Translations under genes and position numbers: made by a program | Shown: positions 11,367-43,152 of the stretch, piece by piece | Position numbering within the stretch: the stretch's first letter is position 1 | Layout of the letters: each line of letters opens with the position of its first letter | DNA from: Paraescarpia echinospica | Lineage: Eukaryota; Annelida; Polychaeta; Sabellida; Siboglinidae | Assembly (NCBI GenBank): GCA_020002185.1 | Contig: CM034531.1 | Span: 43,160,367 to 43,224,366 of the forward strand | Length of the DNA: 64,000 nt | Reading direction: 5' to 3' | The notes under the pieces: generated by a model | Database searches by the model: none | What the model was told of the DNA's origin: nothing | The model's input: only the letters and a program-made list of their open reading frames with translations

Positions 11367-11681
11367 TTATGTTTGGGTCAGCAGATGGCGATTGATTATG
11401 TTTATGGAATTGTTTATGAATTTGGAAATTGCTTCTTGATTTTGTATATTAATTTTGATATATTTAGGTAGTAGTTCTTTGTGGGGAACTGTGCTTAAAA
11501 AGGTAAAGTATTGTTGATGGTCCGATAATTGTATCGTTAGAATACCTGATTTCGGTGTTATTGTAGGATCGGTTAATCTGCAAAACAATTTATCTATTAG
11601 AGTTCCATTATTATTTGAAAATCTTGTGGGGAGTGTAATATGTGGATAAAAGCTATAAGATATAATAAATTTAAAAATCAC
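11367..11681 (-). pseudogene. LINE ORF2, AP-endonuclease domain, C-terminal part
   Basis: Continuation of the endonuclease: YPHITLPTRFSNNNGTLIDK and then ILTIQLSDHQQYF, in which SDHQ is the catalytic SDH motif. It stops at 11367. The RT linker is still readable in the next frame down to 11080. Confidence 0.85.
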
Positions 11682-11698
11682 TAAAACCTCTTTTTCGT

Positions 11699-12112
11699 TT
11701 ATTTAAGAAGGTTAATATTAAAATCACCAGCATTAGTGATGTCGGATTTTGTTTTGTCAAAGGATGAGATAATTGGTGTGAATTCACTAAGAAACTGTTG
11801 ATAATTTTCATTGAGGTCTCTTGGAGGGCAATAAATATTTCCTATTATAATATCCTTTAAGAGCCCACCTCCAGTTATTTTAATAAATGTTCCTTTCCAG
11901 TGTTGAAACAGATTTAGAGACTGGAATACATTGAAGATGAATCTGTTGTTTAAAAAAATTACTAGCCCGACTTTATTGCTACATGTTTTGCCTTGAGGGA
12001 TGCAGTGGTATCCCTTAATATGTAGGTGTGATAAATAATCGTTATCGAAAAGCCAGATTTCCTGAAAATATATTAAATTGTAACTGGTTACGGTTCTGTA
12101 AGAAAGCTTCAA
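11699..12112 (-). pseudogene. LINE ORF2, AP-endonuclease domain, N-terminal part
   Basis: The frame contains LIYFQEIWLFDND (the catalytic QE motif), GLVIFLNNRF, IIIGNIYCPPRD (the NxYRPP-type motif) and NAGDFNINLLK, where GDFN is the conserved metal-site motif. These are the ordered landmarks of a LINE apurinic endonuclease that nicks target DNA. It is followed by the second half (11367-11681) after a frame break. Confidence 0.85.
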
Positions 12113-12672
12113 TTTCTTTGAAGCAAAATTGCTTGTATGGCAGTATCAGAGAAATACACATGAGTACTTATACACACATTATGATTTGTAATTAACAAAA
12201 GCAAAATAAAAATAAATACGTGCTGCAAAATAATGCCCGAAATTTGGAACCATTATCACACAAATATGACCCGAGAAAATGCTTGAAAATAAATAAATTA
12301 CTACTAGTGGTAGGCGTTTTAACCGACATAATCATACTTTGATGGAGAGCAGATCAACATAACTAACTGCCTGACATAATGTTGACATAAGACAGTTTAT
12401 CACAGGAGTAAATATATTGGTCAGACAAGTTAACCATTTCAAAAAGATACAGAATTACAGAACATATTATAACAATGTAAATACAGTTAGATATAGTACA
12501 TTTAAACATTAACCCAAACATGCATGGCAAACCCCCTTTTTATTATAAAAAAAAATTGTGAACTAAAGTCGTATTGTCATTGCAAAAATAACATACTTTT
12601 TCAACTCAATGTAAAACTAACTTAATAATGAGACTAATAATAATAAAAACAACGTAATAATAATAATGCACC

Positions 12673-13399
12673 TTACTCGTGTTTGTGCTGATCAATCATT
12701 GTACTCATTTTGTGGACGACTTTGTTTTTGTTCTTGATCAGTACATTTCCATTAAATGTCCAGCATTCACTTATTTTGTTGTCAATTTTTAGTTGTCTCG
12801 CTTAATAGGCCATTTTTGAGCGCAGGGTTGTTAAGTCCTTGTTAATGAAGATCTTTGACGTTTGCTTTGCCTTTCCGTCGTTCAGAGATTCCGATGCAGT
12901 TCGTTGTTTGAAGATTGCGTCGCGCGTTCTCTGGCTTCCGAAACGTATGATGACATGTCGCGGTCTGGCTTTGTTGGCTGAAGTTCGGCCAATTCTGTGC
13001 ACTCTTTCTTTGTCGCATACATTAATGGGAAGAGAAATGTCCATGCGTTCATTGAAGGGTGTCATCACCTTCTCCTCCAGGTCTTCTCCTTGATAATTTT
13101 CGACTAGACCACTCATTCGTAGATTAGCGCTTCGACTGTATTATTCATTTTCATCTATTTGCACATCCAGTTTGACAATCCTATCATCCATGCTTTGAAT
13201 CTTATTGTCCTTTTCCTCAATCTGCGTTTGCAGTTTCTTTAATGTAGAGTGAAGTTCTCGAATTTGATCAGTTAGTTCACCCAGAAACAGCAGATTTCAC
13301 CTTGTTTAAAACCGCCGAGTCTTTGAAGAGAACTATTATCCTTAGTGCCAGTTGGTCATCGTCACGGGACCGGGAGCTTCTCTTTGTAGACTTAGGCAT
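12673..13399 (-). pseudogene. LINE ORF1 protein (coiled coil plus RNA-binding domain), broken
   Basis: The start is MPKSTKRSSRSRDDDQLA. A heptad-rich coiled coil follows at about 13330-13140 (LKKLQTQIEEKDNKIQSMDD). Next come RMSGLVENYQGEDLEEKV, CDKERVHRIGR, PRHVIIRFGSQRTRDAIF, then DLTTLRSKM and KISECWTFNGNVLIK near the end. This is the layout of ORF1p nucleic-acid chaperones of LINEs: a trimerising coiled coil followed by an RRM-like domain. Stops near 13290 and 13140 and a frameshift near 12800 break it. Confidence 0.8.
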
Positions 13400-13689
13400 G
13401 TTTGTGGTCGATTATTACGTTGGACAGACAGGGTATTCCAAGACATGCAGGGCTGCCAGTCACTGACGTGTGTCAAGTCAGCGAAGAGTAACGAAAAACA
13501 ATGCATTTGCCAACTTTCCGTTGCTAATTTTCAATCAGAGTCCACTCATTTTGAGGAGCTTGTTACTTGTACACAGGTATCACGGTTCAGCTTGCAAGGC
13601 AGTAAGTCGATTCATTGTTTCGTAACCACATGTACAAAGAAAATCTCGGTAGCGACACAGGGTCGTTAACACCCTATCGGTCATCTTAC

Positions 13690-14862
13690 GTGTAAGCCTT
13701 GCGATTTCTAAATAACATATAATTGATTTTAGACATGTTTAGAGTTAAGTTATTTACTGCAAAGTGCAAACCGTGTAGACATTCTGTCCAGCACGTCACA
13801 CACTATTTCATATAGTCTATTGTTATTGCTATTTGTATAAAATATATTCGTATCGTCTGTAAAAGAATGTGTTTTACAAGATTATATATGTTACACATAA
13901 TTATTAACGTATAGAATAAATAGTTTAGGGCACATACTCCAACCGTTTAGGACACCACATGAGACCTTGCGCACATCAGAATTACATTTGTCAATATACA
14001 CAAATTGTTTTTTGTTTTCAAGATAGCTATTTAATCACATACATGCCACACCGTGCGGATGCCAAACCATTCAATTTTTTATATAACAGTTCGTGTTGAC
14101 CATGTAAAATGCTTTTTTTAAATCGATAAAAACACTAATAGCATATTTTGTCGAATCCAGTGATTGTGTTATTCCATCAACTAGATCTATTAACGCGTGA
14201 CATGTTGACATATTTTGTTGAAATCCATATTGGCTTGGGTTTATAAATTTGTGTTTGGTAATAAAACTATCTAAGCGAGAACTTAAATTTGTTTGTAATA
14301 TTTTAGAGGATTGTGGTAATAGTGAAATAGGCATATATAATTACTGCACATATAGTTATCCCCAAACTTAAAGAGTGGGATAACCATTGCTATTTTAGTT
14401 TTCTCTGGGAATACTCCAGTAGTGAAATATAGGTTACAAATATAAGTGATAGGTTTTGCAGTAGAATTAATAACTTTTTTTACCAAATGCATACTAACGT
14501 CTTCGTAATTTGTGGATGTTTTATTTTCCCAATTGTTCACAGCTCGGATAGCTTCTTTTTCGTTAACTGGAGTTAGACATAATTGTTGATTATTTATGTT
14601 TTCTACGTAGTAATAATTAAAAACATTTGTTGGAGCCGTTATAGCCTTTGACAATTCCGGGCCGATGTTAGCGAAATAATTTTTAAACATGTTCGCTACA
14701 TCTTCCTTATTACTAATGGTCACGCGACGTGATCTGGGAAATGATTCCTTACCCGATGTTTCACCACAGTTTTAAGTACTTTCCAGGTGCCAGCAATGCA
14801 TTTTTTGCTGCTAGTAAATTGCTAAAATATTGTTTCTTAGTAGATCAGAGATCATATATATA
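13690..14862 (-). mobile_element. LINE fragment: reverse transcriptase N-terminal half and palm
   Basis: Minus-strand frames give KKQYFSNLLAA, then TISNKEDVANMFKNYFANIG, TTGVFPEKTKIAMVIPLFK, INPSQYGFQQNMSTCHALID and AISVFIDLKKAFYMVN (RT motif A, DLKKAF). After a frame change come YLENKKQFVYIDKCNSD, VSCGV, then FTDDTNIF (the YADD box as FTDD) and VCDVLDRMS. It ends near 13690 by loss of similarity. At its 5' side it starts where the neighbouring LINE piece (11075-13399) ends, but the two lie in swapped order. Confidence 0.85.
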
Positions 14863-14911
14863 TATAAATGAGTTACAAATGATGATGAAAAGTATAAGTC
14901 GTATAAAAATA

Positions 14912-15079
14912 ACAATCACCCAAGCCCTCGTAGGCATACAGCAGGCTCTTTAGGTCTTGCTTAAAACGTCATATTAAACGTCTTGAATATGTCGTGGGTT
15001 TTTGTCCTTTATAATCATGCCAGTCACTCAGGCCCTCAAAGGCATACACCAGGCTCTTTAGGTCTTGCTTAAAACGTTC
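14912..15079. repeat. Two-copy tandem duplication of about 110-bp spacing
   Basis: A block with CAGGCTCTTTAGGTCTTGCT preceded by GGCATACA occurs at about 14912-14970 and again at 15021-15078. Both continue into AAAACGT. No coding role is visible. Confidence 0.75.
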
Positions 15080-15165
15080 TAGACACGTCGTGACGTCATG
15101 GCTGGCAAATGGCTGACAGGTGGCTGGGAGGAGCGCACGTATTCCTACATACTACTGGTACCGCC

Positions 15166-15345
15166 AAGGTATTTGGATGACAAGAAAACGCCAATGTATT
15201 TGGATGGCAAGGTAAGGCCAAGGTAATTGAATGACAGAGTAACGCCAATGCAGTTGGATGACAAAGTAACGCCAATGTACTTGGATGACAAGGTAACGCC
15301 AAGGTAATTGAATGACAAGGTAACGTCAAGGTACTTGGATGATGA
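15166..15345. repeat. 27-bp minisatellite, about 6.6 copies
   Basis: Units start at 15166, 15193, 15220, 15247, 15274, 15301 and 15328, with a consensus around TTGGATGACAAGGTAACGCC. The period is nine codons, so long artefactual ORFs cross it on the minus strand. Confidence 0.95.
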
Positions 15346-16240
15346 TTTTGTGCACGAGAACAACGAGTGTTTGCGATGCGTGCAGCAGTGGATAATTGTA
15401 GATGTTAGGATCGCACACAATTCACAGTTAACTAATAACGTCGCATTGGTAAATCGTAGTAATTAAACAATGAACTCGGTCTAGTCGTGAAATAAATCAG
15501 GATCCACATATGTATTAGGTGTTACATTGTTCAGAGCCACCAGGACGGGCATGAACATTTGAAGTGAAGGCCGGCCGATTCCCCCAAAACGTAGATTATT
15601 ACCCTGCAATGTGTATCTAACTATGTATTACCACCAGTATGATTGCGTAACACCAAACTATAACAAGGCTTTACTTATGATATGTCTAATCTGCAGTTTA
15701 CTCCTACCTTGAAGCACACACGACCAGTGACAGAGACGTCACAAGTAAACATAATTATTATCATAACTACGCACACCTCTCTCGCACGCACGCACGCACG
15801 CACGCATTACACAATGCGTGAAGCATAGCATTATTTCTGTTATATTATCATACATACGGAAATCGTAGACTACCTAATTAAACATTAAAGGCAAGTAGGA
15901 AAATGTTGTAGACCACGTAGTCGCTGCGTCTCAGCACTGAACGGCAGAAACACACTGAATCGTTTTCTGTTAGCTTGTTTTCTGTTGCGTACCAACTGTT
16001 AATACACAAATCCATTTGTACAACTCGTGGGATGCTGCAGACAGGACAGGAAGACGCTGAATATGATGTACACACACAAGTCGTTGCCCAGGAAAGCGAC
16101 AGTTACATCATGGTTTGTACCAACCAGTAATTATACAATGCCGGTTTCAAAATTACAAATTTTTTTCTACACATGCACTCTTTACCGAACAATAATAAAT
16201 GTAGAGCACCAACCTTTATATGTCTAGATATATTTGCGTT
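15346..16240. other. Downstream flank of the transglutaminase gene
   Basis: No gene recognised. A short (GCAC)n run lies at 15781-15806. This stretch lies just 3' of the transglutaminase transcript. Confidence 0.5.
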
Positions 16241-16246
16241 TTTAAT
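16241..16246 (-). terminator. Candidate polyadenylation signal of the transglutaminase gene
   Basis: On the minus strand ATTAAA, the commonest variant of the AATAAA signal, lies about 345 nt after the stop codon and just past the 62-bp array. I saw no canonical AATAAA between the stop and this point. Assignment is by position only. Confidence 0.3.
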
Positions 16247-16590
16247 CGACAATGTTAATTGAAATAACTGAATCACACCGCTCAACGACATCCACGACGA
16301 CTGAGCCGGTGATGCCATCGAGACGGAAGAAGGTTCTTGCCGCTAGACGACATCCACGACGACTGAGCCGGTGATGCCGTCTAGACGGAAGAAGGTTCTG
16401 GCCGGTAGACGACATCCACGACGACTGAGCCGGTGACGCCGACGAGACGGAAGAAGGTTCTGGCCGCTCAACGACATCCATGACGACTGAACCGGTGATG
16501 CCGACGAGACGGAAGAAGGTTTTGGCCGCTAGACGATACCCACGGCAACTTAGCCGGTGACGCCGTCGAAACGGAAGAAGGTTCTGGCCG

Positions 16591-36904
<20,314 letters not shown>

Positions 36905-36929
36905 GGTTGTAGCTGCAAAAACACCTCAA

Positions 36930-37900
36930 GTAGTTATCCCATTGGCCACAAAAAATGACACAACAATTTCATTGTGCTCAATAGTTTTATTCATAGTATC
37001 ACCGGTATCATCACCGTAATTGTTTTGCAAATTAAGCGATGTTAGAAAAACAACATGCGAGATTGTGACTTGGATGTAGCGCAAGAAAGCTAGTGTCGTA
37101 GGGGAGACCGGGGAGAGTTAGCGCAATGTTCACTTAAAACTAAGTTTTGTTAAGGTAATGCAAACATAATTAATCCACTTTGTATAGGTATGTTCCCTAT
37201 TATATCGTATATTGGAATATATATTAATCGATTTTCCAACTATTGTAGTATTTATGAAATTGTCCATTGTCTGATCCAAGCTCAACTGCGCCAATCTGCC
37301 CCGTGTACGAGATGGGTTGGCACACCCCGCGGGATACGTTGGCGCATCCTACTGAACACTTATGAATGTGTTGCAATTAGTCATTTGTTCGACCCAATAT
37401 ACTGAACGGACCATATGAAAGGGTCTACGGGCATCAGACACCATATTTACATTGGAGTCTTACCTAATACGGATCGCCATGCACCAGTATATTCTTTGTC
37501 ATCTGTCATGGATGAACAAAATATGGACTATAAGGCCCTGAAGTCCTTTGGACTATTTTGTGAGTTTGTAATTATTAATGAAACATATACATAGCATGCA
37601 TTTTGACTTAAACATAGTAGCAATTAATGACATAATACTGATTGAATTGGAGTGAAGTAATAGCTGCAACATGCATAGTAAAACACCTGAATAATATTCC
37701 TTATAATTTTGGCTAAATATGCTTTAATCTTTTCCAGTATGCTTAAGTTATTTTATTTTATACCAAAGTTATTTTAATTTTAATCCTAGATCATATCTTT
37801 ATATTGCATTAATAATTATGTCTATTGCTGTTTTAAAGTCTCTCAGGTTCTAGCAATGCAGTAGGGATTCCCATTACACATTGTAGTTACAACCCACATG
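36930..37900. other. Upstream region of the transglutaminase gene
   Basis: Should contain the 5' non-coding exon and promoter, because an acceptor precedes the ATG exon. I see no clear TATA box or CpG island. Near 37090-37330 there is a mixed-composition patch without homology. Confidence 0.4.
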
Positions 37901-38074
37901 GAGACATTCTGTTTGACACTGGGACAATGGCAGTCAGTGAGCCTAGGCTAATCTCTCCAGTCAGCCACCCCAGTGATCAGAGATTGGGCAAAGTCCACTA
38001 TCCAGTTATAAATAGAGATCAGCGCGGGAGGTTTACATTAGCAGGGAAATAGTATGAACATTTAGTATTTTGGG

Positions 38075-38440
38075 TTGCCCTGAGATGCCCTTAGAATGAT
38101 TCAATTAAATACAGATTTAGTGTGTATAGTTGTGACACTTCTATGCAAAATTAGGGAAAAAGTTGCTGAAGATTTTTTGAAAAATTAGGCAAAATGTGAA
38201 AAATTACCAGTTTCTGGGGCCATGAGGGGCCCTACGAGGCCCTTAGAATGATTAAATCAAATACAGATTTCTCGTGCATAGTGGTAGTACCCTAAGATAC
38301 GTCTACATAAAATTACAGTAAAAGTTGCTGAACGGTTTCTGAGATATGGCAGCTAACCGCGGACGGCGGTCGGCGGACGGCGGAAGGCGGAAGGCGGACG
38401 CAGAGTGATGGCATTAGTCCGTTGGACCTTCGGCCCAAAG
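38075..38440. repeat. Direct duplication plus GC-rich simple repeat, probable mobile-element end
   Basis: The block GCCCTTAGAATGATT..AATACAGATTT...AAAGTTGCTGAA occurs at about 38087-38171 and 38239-38331. It is followed at 38356-38402 by GGCGGACGGCGG/GGCGGAAGG repeats, and then by GTCCGTTGGACCTTCGGCCC, an imperfect palindrome like a transcript-end hairpin. It may be the 3' end of an unclassified element. Confidence 0.55.
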
Positions 38441-38860
38441 GACTAAAAATACAACCATTAATCTGGCCGAAGATTGTTTGATGTAGTAATAAAGAAACAA
38501 TGGATAGGTATAGTGAAGGTTTGTAATGGGCAACTTTTGTTACCAACTGGGATGCAATTCAGTCATAACAGAAATATGTAATTCACATCTAAAGCATTGC
38601 ATACATAACATTTGCTACGACAATGCAATGCAAAGTTATTGATATACACAATGTCAAACAGCAGATAACTATACAGTGAAGACACTGCTACTCTATACGA
38701 TGACATCAAAGGTGAGGGTGAAACCGGCCCAAATTGACGCACAATCAGATCATTGTATGCACACCAAACTATGTTAATAGAATATGCGTACTGATGGCAA
38801 GCCATAATAAACCACAATTGCATGTTATAATCGACATGGCTAGGGAGGAGGTGGAGGAGA

Positions 38861-38970
38861 AAGTTAAATACAATAGAACTCAAACACGACTTACTTCGGT
38901 AGTTCACAAATCCGGACTGAAAAGCGTGGGTTAGCTATCCCATGATGCTCTGCGTTTACCAATTCTACGT
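38861..38970 (+). repeat. Dispersed repeat, copy 1
   Basis: About 110 bp almost identical to 55557-55668. Shared words include AATACAATAGAACTCAAACA, CGACTTACTTCGGT and GGACTGAAAAGCGTGGG. Outside this block the two loci differ. Confidence 0.9.
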
Positions 38971-39129
38971 GCTTAAAATAGGGGTGTAAGGATATGGCTG
39001 GGTTTGAGTTGTAGTACTATCCATAACAAGATATAAAATTACATTTGGATATGCCATGAGTTGTCACTTATATCATCTCTCATGGAGGAGTAAACGTACA
39101 ACCATTAATGACCCCCTTTTCCGTAAAAT

Positions 39130-39500
39130 TGCACAAAACATGCCATTTCCCTATCTTTTAAAACGAGCGCGATTTTACGGATTTTGCAAGACCTGGTTTT
39201 TGGACAGTGACCTATAAAGTCACGTGACCGCGATCTGACGAATCATCCGTGGGAACCGCCCCGCTTCTAGAAGGTTCTGTGTGAAAACGAAAGGTTGAGG
39301 GGGCCCATAGTTGCTGGCGTTGGCGGTAAATCGCGGGGGGCCCCACCATCACTCACCACTCCAGAGAAGCTAGAAGCTGGAGCGTGGGGACACAGGGTGG
39401 CGCCGCCTACCGGCGATGGTGGCGGCGTCTACGAGGGGATCCCCTGTAAGAGGCCGACGCATAGCGAAGGGACCGAGCCGTTGGTTTGATTGATGAAGGC
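39130..39500. other. GC- and CpG-rich patch
   Basis: Sharply higher GC than its surroundings, with a short open frame (39295-39489) that has no homology I recognise. A TCACGTGAC word followed by GGGGCCCATAGTTGCTGGCG resembles 45648-45720 (TCACGTGATC, CCCATAGTAGTTGGCATTGG), suggesting a shared repeat. Confidence 0.4.
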
Positions 39501-39617
39501 GAGTCTAAAATGAGGTGTTCTAATAAGGCGCGATTAACAAAAGGTTTATGAATTTAATGAAGCGGTATCGACGTTGTGTATACGGAAGGTGGAATACGTA
39601 TCGGGCGATGTCATAGT

Positions 39618-39695
39618 GGAGCGCAGTAGCGCAGCTTTAAGAGCTTCGGACTATCGACTGAGAGAACGCGGGTTCGAATCATGTGCGGCCATCAA
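39618..39695 (+). mobile_element. tRNA-derived SINE head
   Basis: An RNA polymerase III A box (TAGCGCAGCTTTAAGAGC, 39627-39644) and a B box (GGTTCGAATC, 39671-39680) lie at tRNA spacing. The anticodon arm does not pair well and the 3' end reads GTGCGGCCATC without CCA, so it is a tRNA-like SINE promoter rather than a tRNA gene. The body and tail that follow are not recognisable. Confidence 0.55.
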
Positions 39696-39699
39696 CAAC

Positions 39700-40300
39700 A
39701 AATTTGGTAAGCATATTACAAAAAGTGAAAAGTCAAATGTACTGTGTACATAACATATTATTATACACACCAAATTGAGTGGCAACATTTAAATTTCATA
39801 CTTGTAACAGAAAATGTATCTGTCTGTCTGTTCTTCCTTCAATCATTACACACAAATAAGTTTACATCAATCGTGACACACATGTAAACAGAAGATTGAT
39901 CATTGTACACATCATATGAGTTGTGGCATCTTTACCATATTCCTGCGTTTCTGCAGTACATACATTCCTTCTAAAGTCAACAACGACTAGGGTTCCGGAT
40001 CGAGTATGTCAGATTTTGAAGAAATACCTTTATGTAACGATCACACACACCAAACAATGACTTTGGCACCAAAATAGTAGTCAACTGCTATGTGATGCAT
40101 ACCTCATGGTGAATTCACCATTGTCTTAGCTTTATATTACGACCACCACTTTAGGACCATTAGGATCATAATTATGTGTACATATGTTTCACAAGGCAAT
40201 GCAACATTTTTGTCAGTTTGTTTTAATTAGTATGCAATAACTAAAAAATATTTCACTTACAGGTCTGAAATTTGGTACAAGTACTACTGCATCCCAAATA
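39700..40300. other. No feature recognised
   Basis: AT-rich. May include the SINE body, but I cannot define an end. Confidence 0.4.
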
Positions 40301-40304
40301 AGTG

Positions 40305-40585
40305 ATTAGGTCGGAATAACAGTATATGGTGGACATGCCTCGGAATTTTAATAAGAGTATAGGTCGGAATAACATAGCATAGGGTGGAAATTTCTCGAAA
40401 TTATAATAAGAGTATAGGTCGGAATAACAGTATAGGGTGTACATGCCTCGGAATTTTAATAAGAGTATAGGTCGGAATAACATAGTATAGGGTGGACATT
40501 TCCCGAAATTATAATAAGAGTACAGGGCGGAATAAGAGTATAGGGCGGAAATTTCTTGGAATTATAATAAAAGTACACCTTGGAA
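40305..40585. repeat. Minisatellite, unit about 55 bp
   Basis: Around five imperfect units carrying TAGGTCGGAATAACAGTATA, GGGTGGACAT and TTTTAATAAGAGTATAGG. Half-units (about 27 bp) alternate. A degenerate relative (AATAAAAACCGTATAAGGTGG) recurs at about 41325-41475. Confidence 0.9.
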
Positions 40586-40599
40586 TAATACTATAAGCC

Positions 40600-42320
40600 A
40601 GTAAGGCGGAAGTAAGTTGCAATGTGTCTATTTATAATTTTAATTGGTGTCTTTTTGACAATGCAACAATATAATTATATGCAAACAGGAGTTGCCTACA
40701 TCAAACAAACAATATTACTGTATTTTAAATCAAACGTGGAAACAAAACTCCAAACATAACGCTCCATTTAGTTTGTTTCAGTGATTAGTAATTTAACACT
40801 AACTGATATGTGTTGAAAACAGCGAATGAAATATATATATAATTGTTAGTATTGCATTAAAAGAAACAATGCGAAATTCTGCGGGATACTCTTTAAGATA
40901 ATGTAGTTAATTCCGCCAAGCCTGCCACCCTTAAATACATAAATGAAGTGATCCACTATGGCTTGTTAACCATGTAGCTCTGCCGCGTAGCATCGAGGTC
41001 ACTACTGCAGTAAGGGTTGTCTGGTGACGTCGAGCCATGTGAATTGGTCGCGTCGCAAATTTGCCCGCGAAACGTCGTTAATCATGCTTTATCGCTCAGC
41101 CCTAGATTGCGAGATTCACAATTTACTAGCCATAATACTAACGTCCTGACCACAACATGATCCCACTAAATTACAACAAATCTTTATATTTAGCACATAG
41201 GTTCCCTAAGTGCTCCTTTTATGCATACGTGTAGTTTTTCAATTTGCTAGTGAAAAGATAGCTATCTGCCATGATTGGCTTGGTGTCCGGCGTAAACAGC
41301 GTCGCAAATAAATACATGTAGTGCCTAATAAAAACCGTATAAGGTGGAACTAACAACAGTAAATAACCTTAGACCCAAATAAAAAACATATAGGGTGGAA
41401 CTGCCAACATTAAATAAGCGTACAGGCTTGAATAAGACCGTATAGGCTGGCATTTTGTGCCCAAATAAATAGCCGTACATATACGCTTATTTGGAATGCA
41501 TTAGTAGATTTCAGTACAATACAGTAACAATATATTTGCCAAATGTCATTAAAATTGGAAGGATTCATTGATTTTATATGGAATGACCCGTTATTTTTTT
41601 GATAATTTTAGCAATCATTTTCATAAACTACTGAAGAGATATCAGCAAATATAGGCATAAATTTAAAGCTTATGACGTGTGTAATCCAAAAGGGAATAAA
41701 ACTTTGTTTAACTACTTTGCAACTTAATACCCAATTTGCTGTGGCAGATCATTATGTTATGGCATATGGATTAACATAATCCCTGTCTTGCCTTGATCCA
41801 ATGATTAAGTAATCCTTGGATTAAGTTCTGACATACATCCCAAAGAATCAGCATCAAACTATGTTTTAAATGTTTGTGTCACTGGTTTACATACTTTTCA
41901 AAACATACATACTTTATGCAACGGGGTGCATAGCGATCGCATAAGTGATCAGAAGAACTCAATATTTTCATCTAAAATGTGTATGGATTAACAGAAATTA
42001 CCAATAAAGACCAAGGGTCCAGTCACGCAAAATCAAATACAATACAATTACTTTCCATTTCAATAACACACTTGTAGTTATTGTAATCAATTATAAATAA
42101 TAATATGGATCCATGTTTACCTAATAGCTAGCTCTACATTTATAGATAATCTGCTATATTCGTGCTAGTTATTTTAAATACCGGTACTCTCCTATATCTA
42201 AATGTTATATTACTTGAGTTCGCATAAGCTCTATGTGGGCACTAGGTGCAATATCCCTCGAGGTGTGACCTATTTGAAAGTGTGTGTACTTCAGATAGAC
42301 TGACCCAGTACACCGCACAC
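40600..42320. other. Unassigned AT-rich region with decayed 40.3-kb-type repeats
   Basis: No gene. 41325-41475 holds degenerate copies of the 40305-40585 repeat. The remainder shows no recognisable coding or RNA feature. The TIR of the Harbinger element could lie here but I cannot see a matching pair. Confidence 0.4.
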
Positions 42321-42323
42321 AAC

Positions 42324-43079
42324 TCACTGTTGCCACTGCCAGCTCACTGCACCATTTGAACTGAAGTAGTCACAAAATTCATCTCGGATTCCTCTGGCAT
42401 TTGCAGCATTTCGGTTGCCTGCTTGTTGATGCATGTCTCTGTGCCAGGTACATGCACTCAGTCGTCTTACTTCACGTGAATAGCTTGCATCGCATTCTGT
42501 TCGCAGGAAGTTGTGTAGGGCAATGCATGCTTGTGTTACAGTTGTTGCTGTTTCAAGAGAAAGGTTCATTTCATGTCCCAGAACAGCAAATCGTTTAACC
42601 AAAATACCGAAGCAATTTTCTGACACTCGCCGTGCACGACCAAGGCGATAGTTGAATAATCGTTGCTCTTCCGTTAAGGCTTTCGCCGGGTAAGGCTTCA
42701 TCACGTCGGGTTTCAGAGGGAATGCCTCATCTCCAACAATAAGATGGGCTGTGGTTGCGACCCGTCCTGGCAGAGCTTTTTCTGGTGGAATGTGCAGCGT
42801 GTTGTCTTCCAGGGCATCGCTGAACTGGCAAACACACCTGCGTCACTGTGGCGACCATTAACCCGTACATCAAACATGATGATCTTGTAATGGGCAACTA
42901 CTATAGCCATGAGAATGATGTGAAACAGCTTATAATTTTAGTAGGTTGACCCGCTGTTTGGTGGGGTTTTCAAAGCAATATGTTTCCCGTCAATTGCGCC
43001 AATGCAATTGGGAAACTGCCACTTTGCATTGAAGCTTTCAGCAATGTTCTCCCACTCTTGCTGAGAGTTTGGAACCTGA
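42324..43079 (-). pseudogene. PIF/Harbinger transposase (HARBI1-like nuclease), broken
   Basis: After an acceptor (TGTGTTCAG at 43080) the frame reads QQEWENIAESFNAKWQFPNC, IGAIDGKHIALKTPPNSGS (first catalytic Asp), a stop at 42938-42940, then VRVNGRHSDAGVFASSA (second Asp). A frameshift near 42820 follows. In the next frame come VMKPYPAKALTEEQRLFNYR and LGRARRVSENCFGILVKRF (catalytic Glu), ending with QACIALHNFLRTE and a short tail. All three DDE residues are present. The N-terminal helix-turn-helix part is missing. The stop and frameshift make it inactive. Confidence 0.93.
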
Positions 43080-43152
43080 ACACACATGCATACACACATA
43101 TATTCATGAAACAAAACTGATTAGTTCTAAATTTGTATATCTATTTATTTTA

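Larger units (their letters stand above)
11075..13399 (-). mobile_element. LINE fragment with ORF1 and endonuclease part of ORF2
   Basis: Read on the minus strand, it holds ORF1 (13399-12673), an untranslated AT-rich spacer rich in TAATAA words, and then the endonuclease half of ORF2 (about 12121-11367). The linker continues (KKSTWITLGLPK, RYRVKLYKKLKM, NDQISYNSILK) down to 11080, where the palindrome cuts in. Reverse transcriptase is absent after this point. Frameshifts and stops are present, so it is a dead copy of a two-ORF LINE of the CR1/Jockey group. Confidence 0.85.

Noticed and set aside
15096..15420. Minus-strand ORFs with a nine-residue periodicity
   Set aside because: The 27-bp minisatellite unit equals nine codons, so any stop-free unit gives a long ORF. 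There is no homology.
39618..39695. Functional tRNA gene
   Set aside because: The A and B boxes are good, but the anticodon and acceptor stems do not pair properly. A SINE head is more likely.
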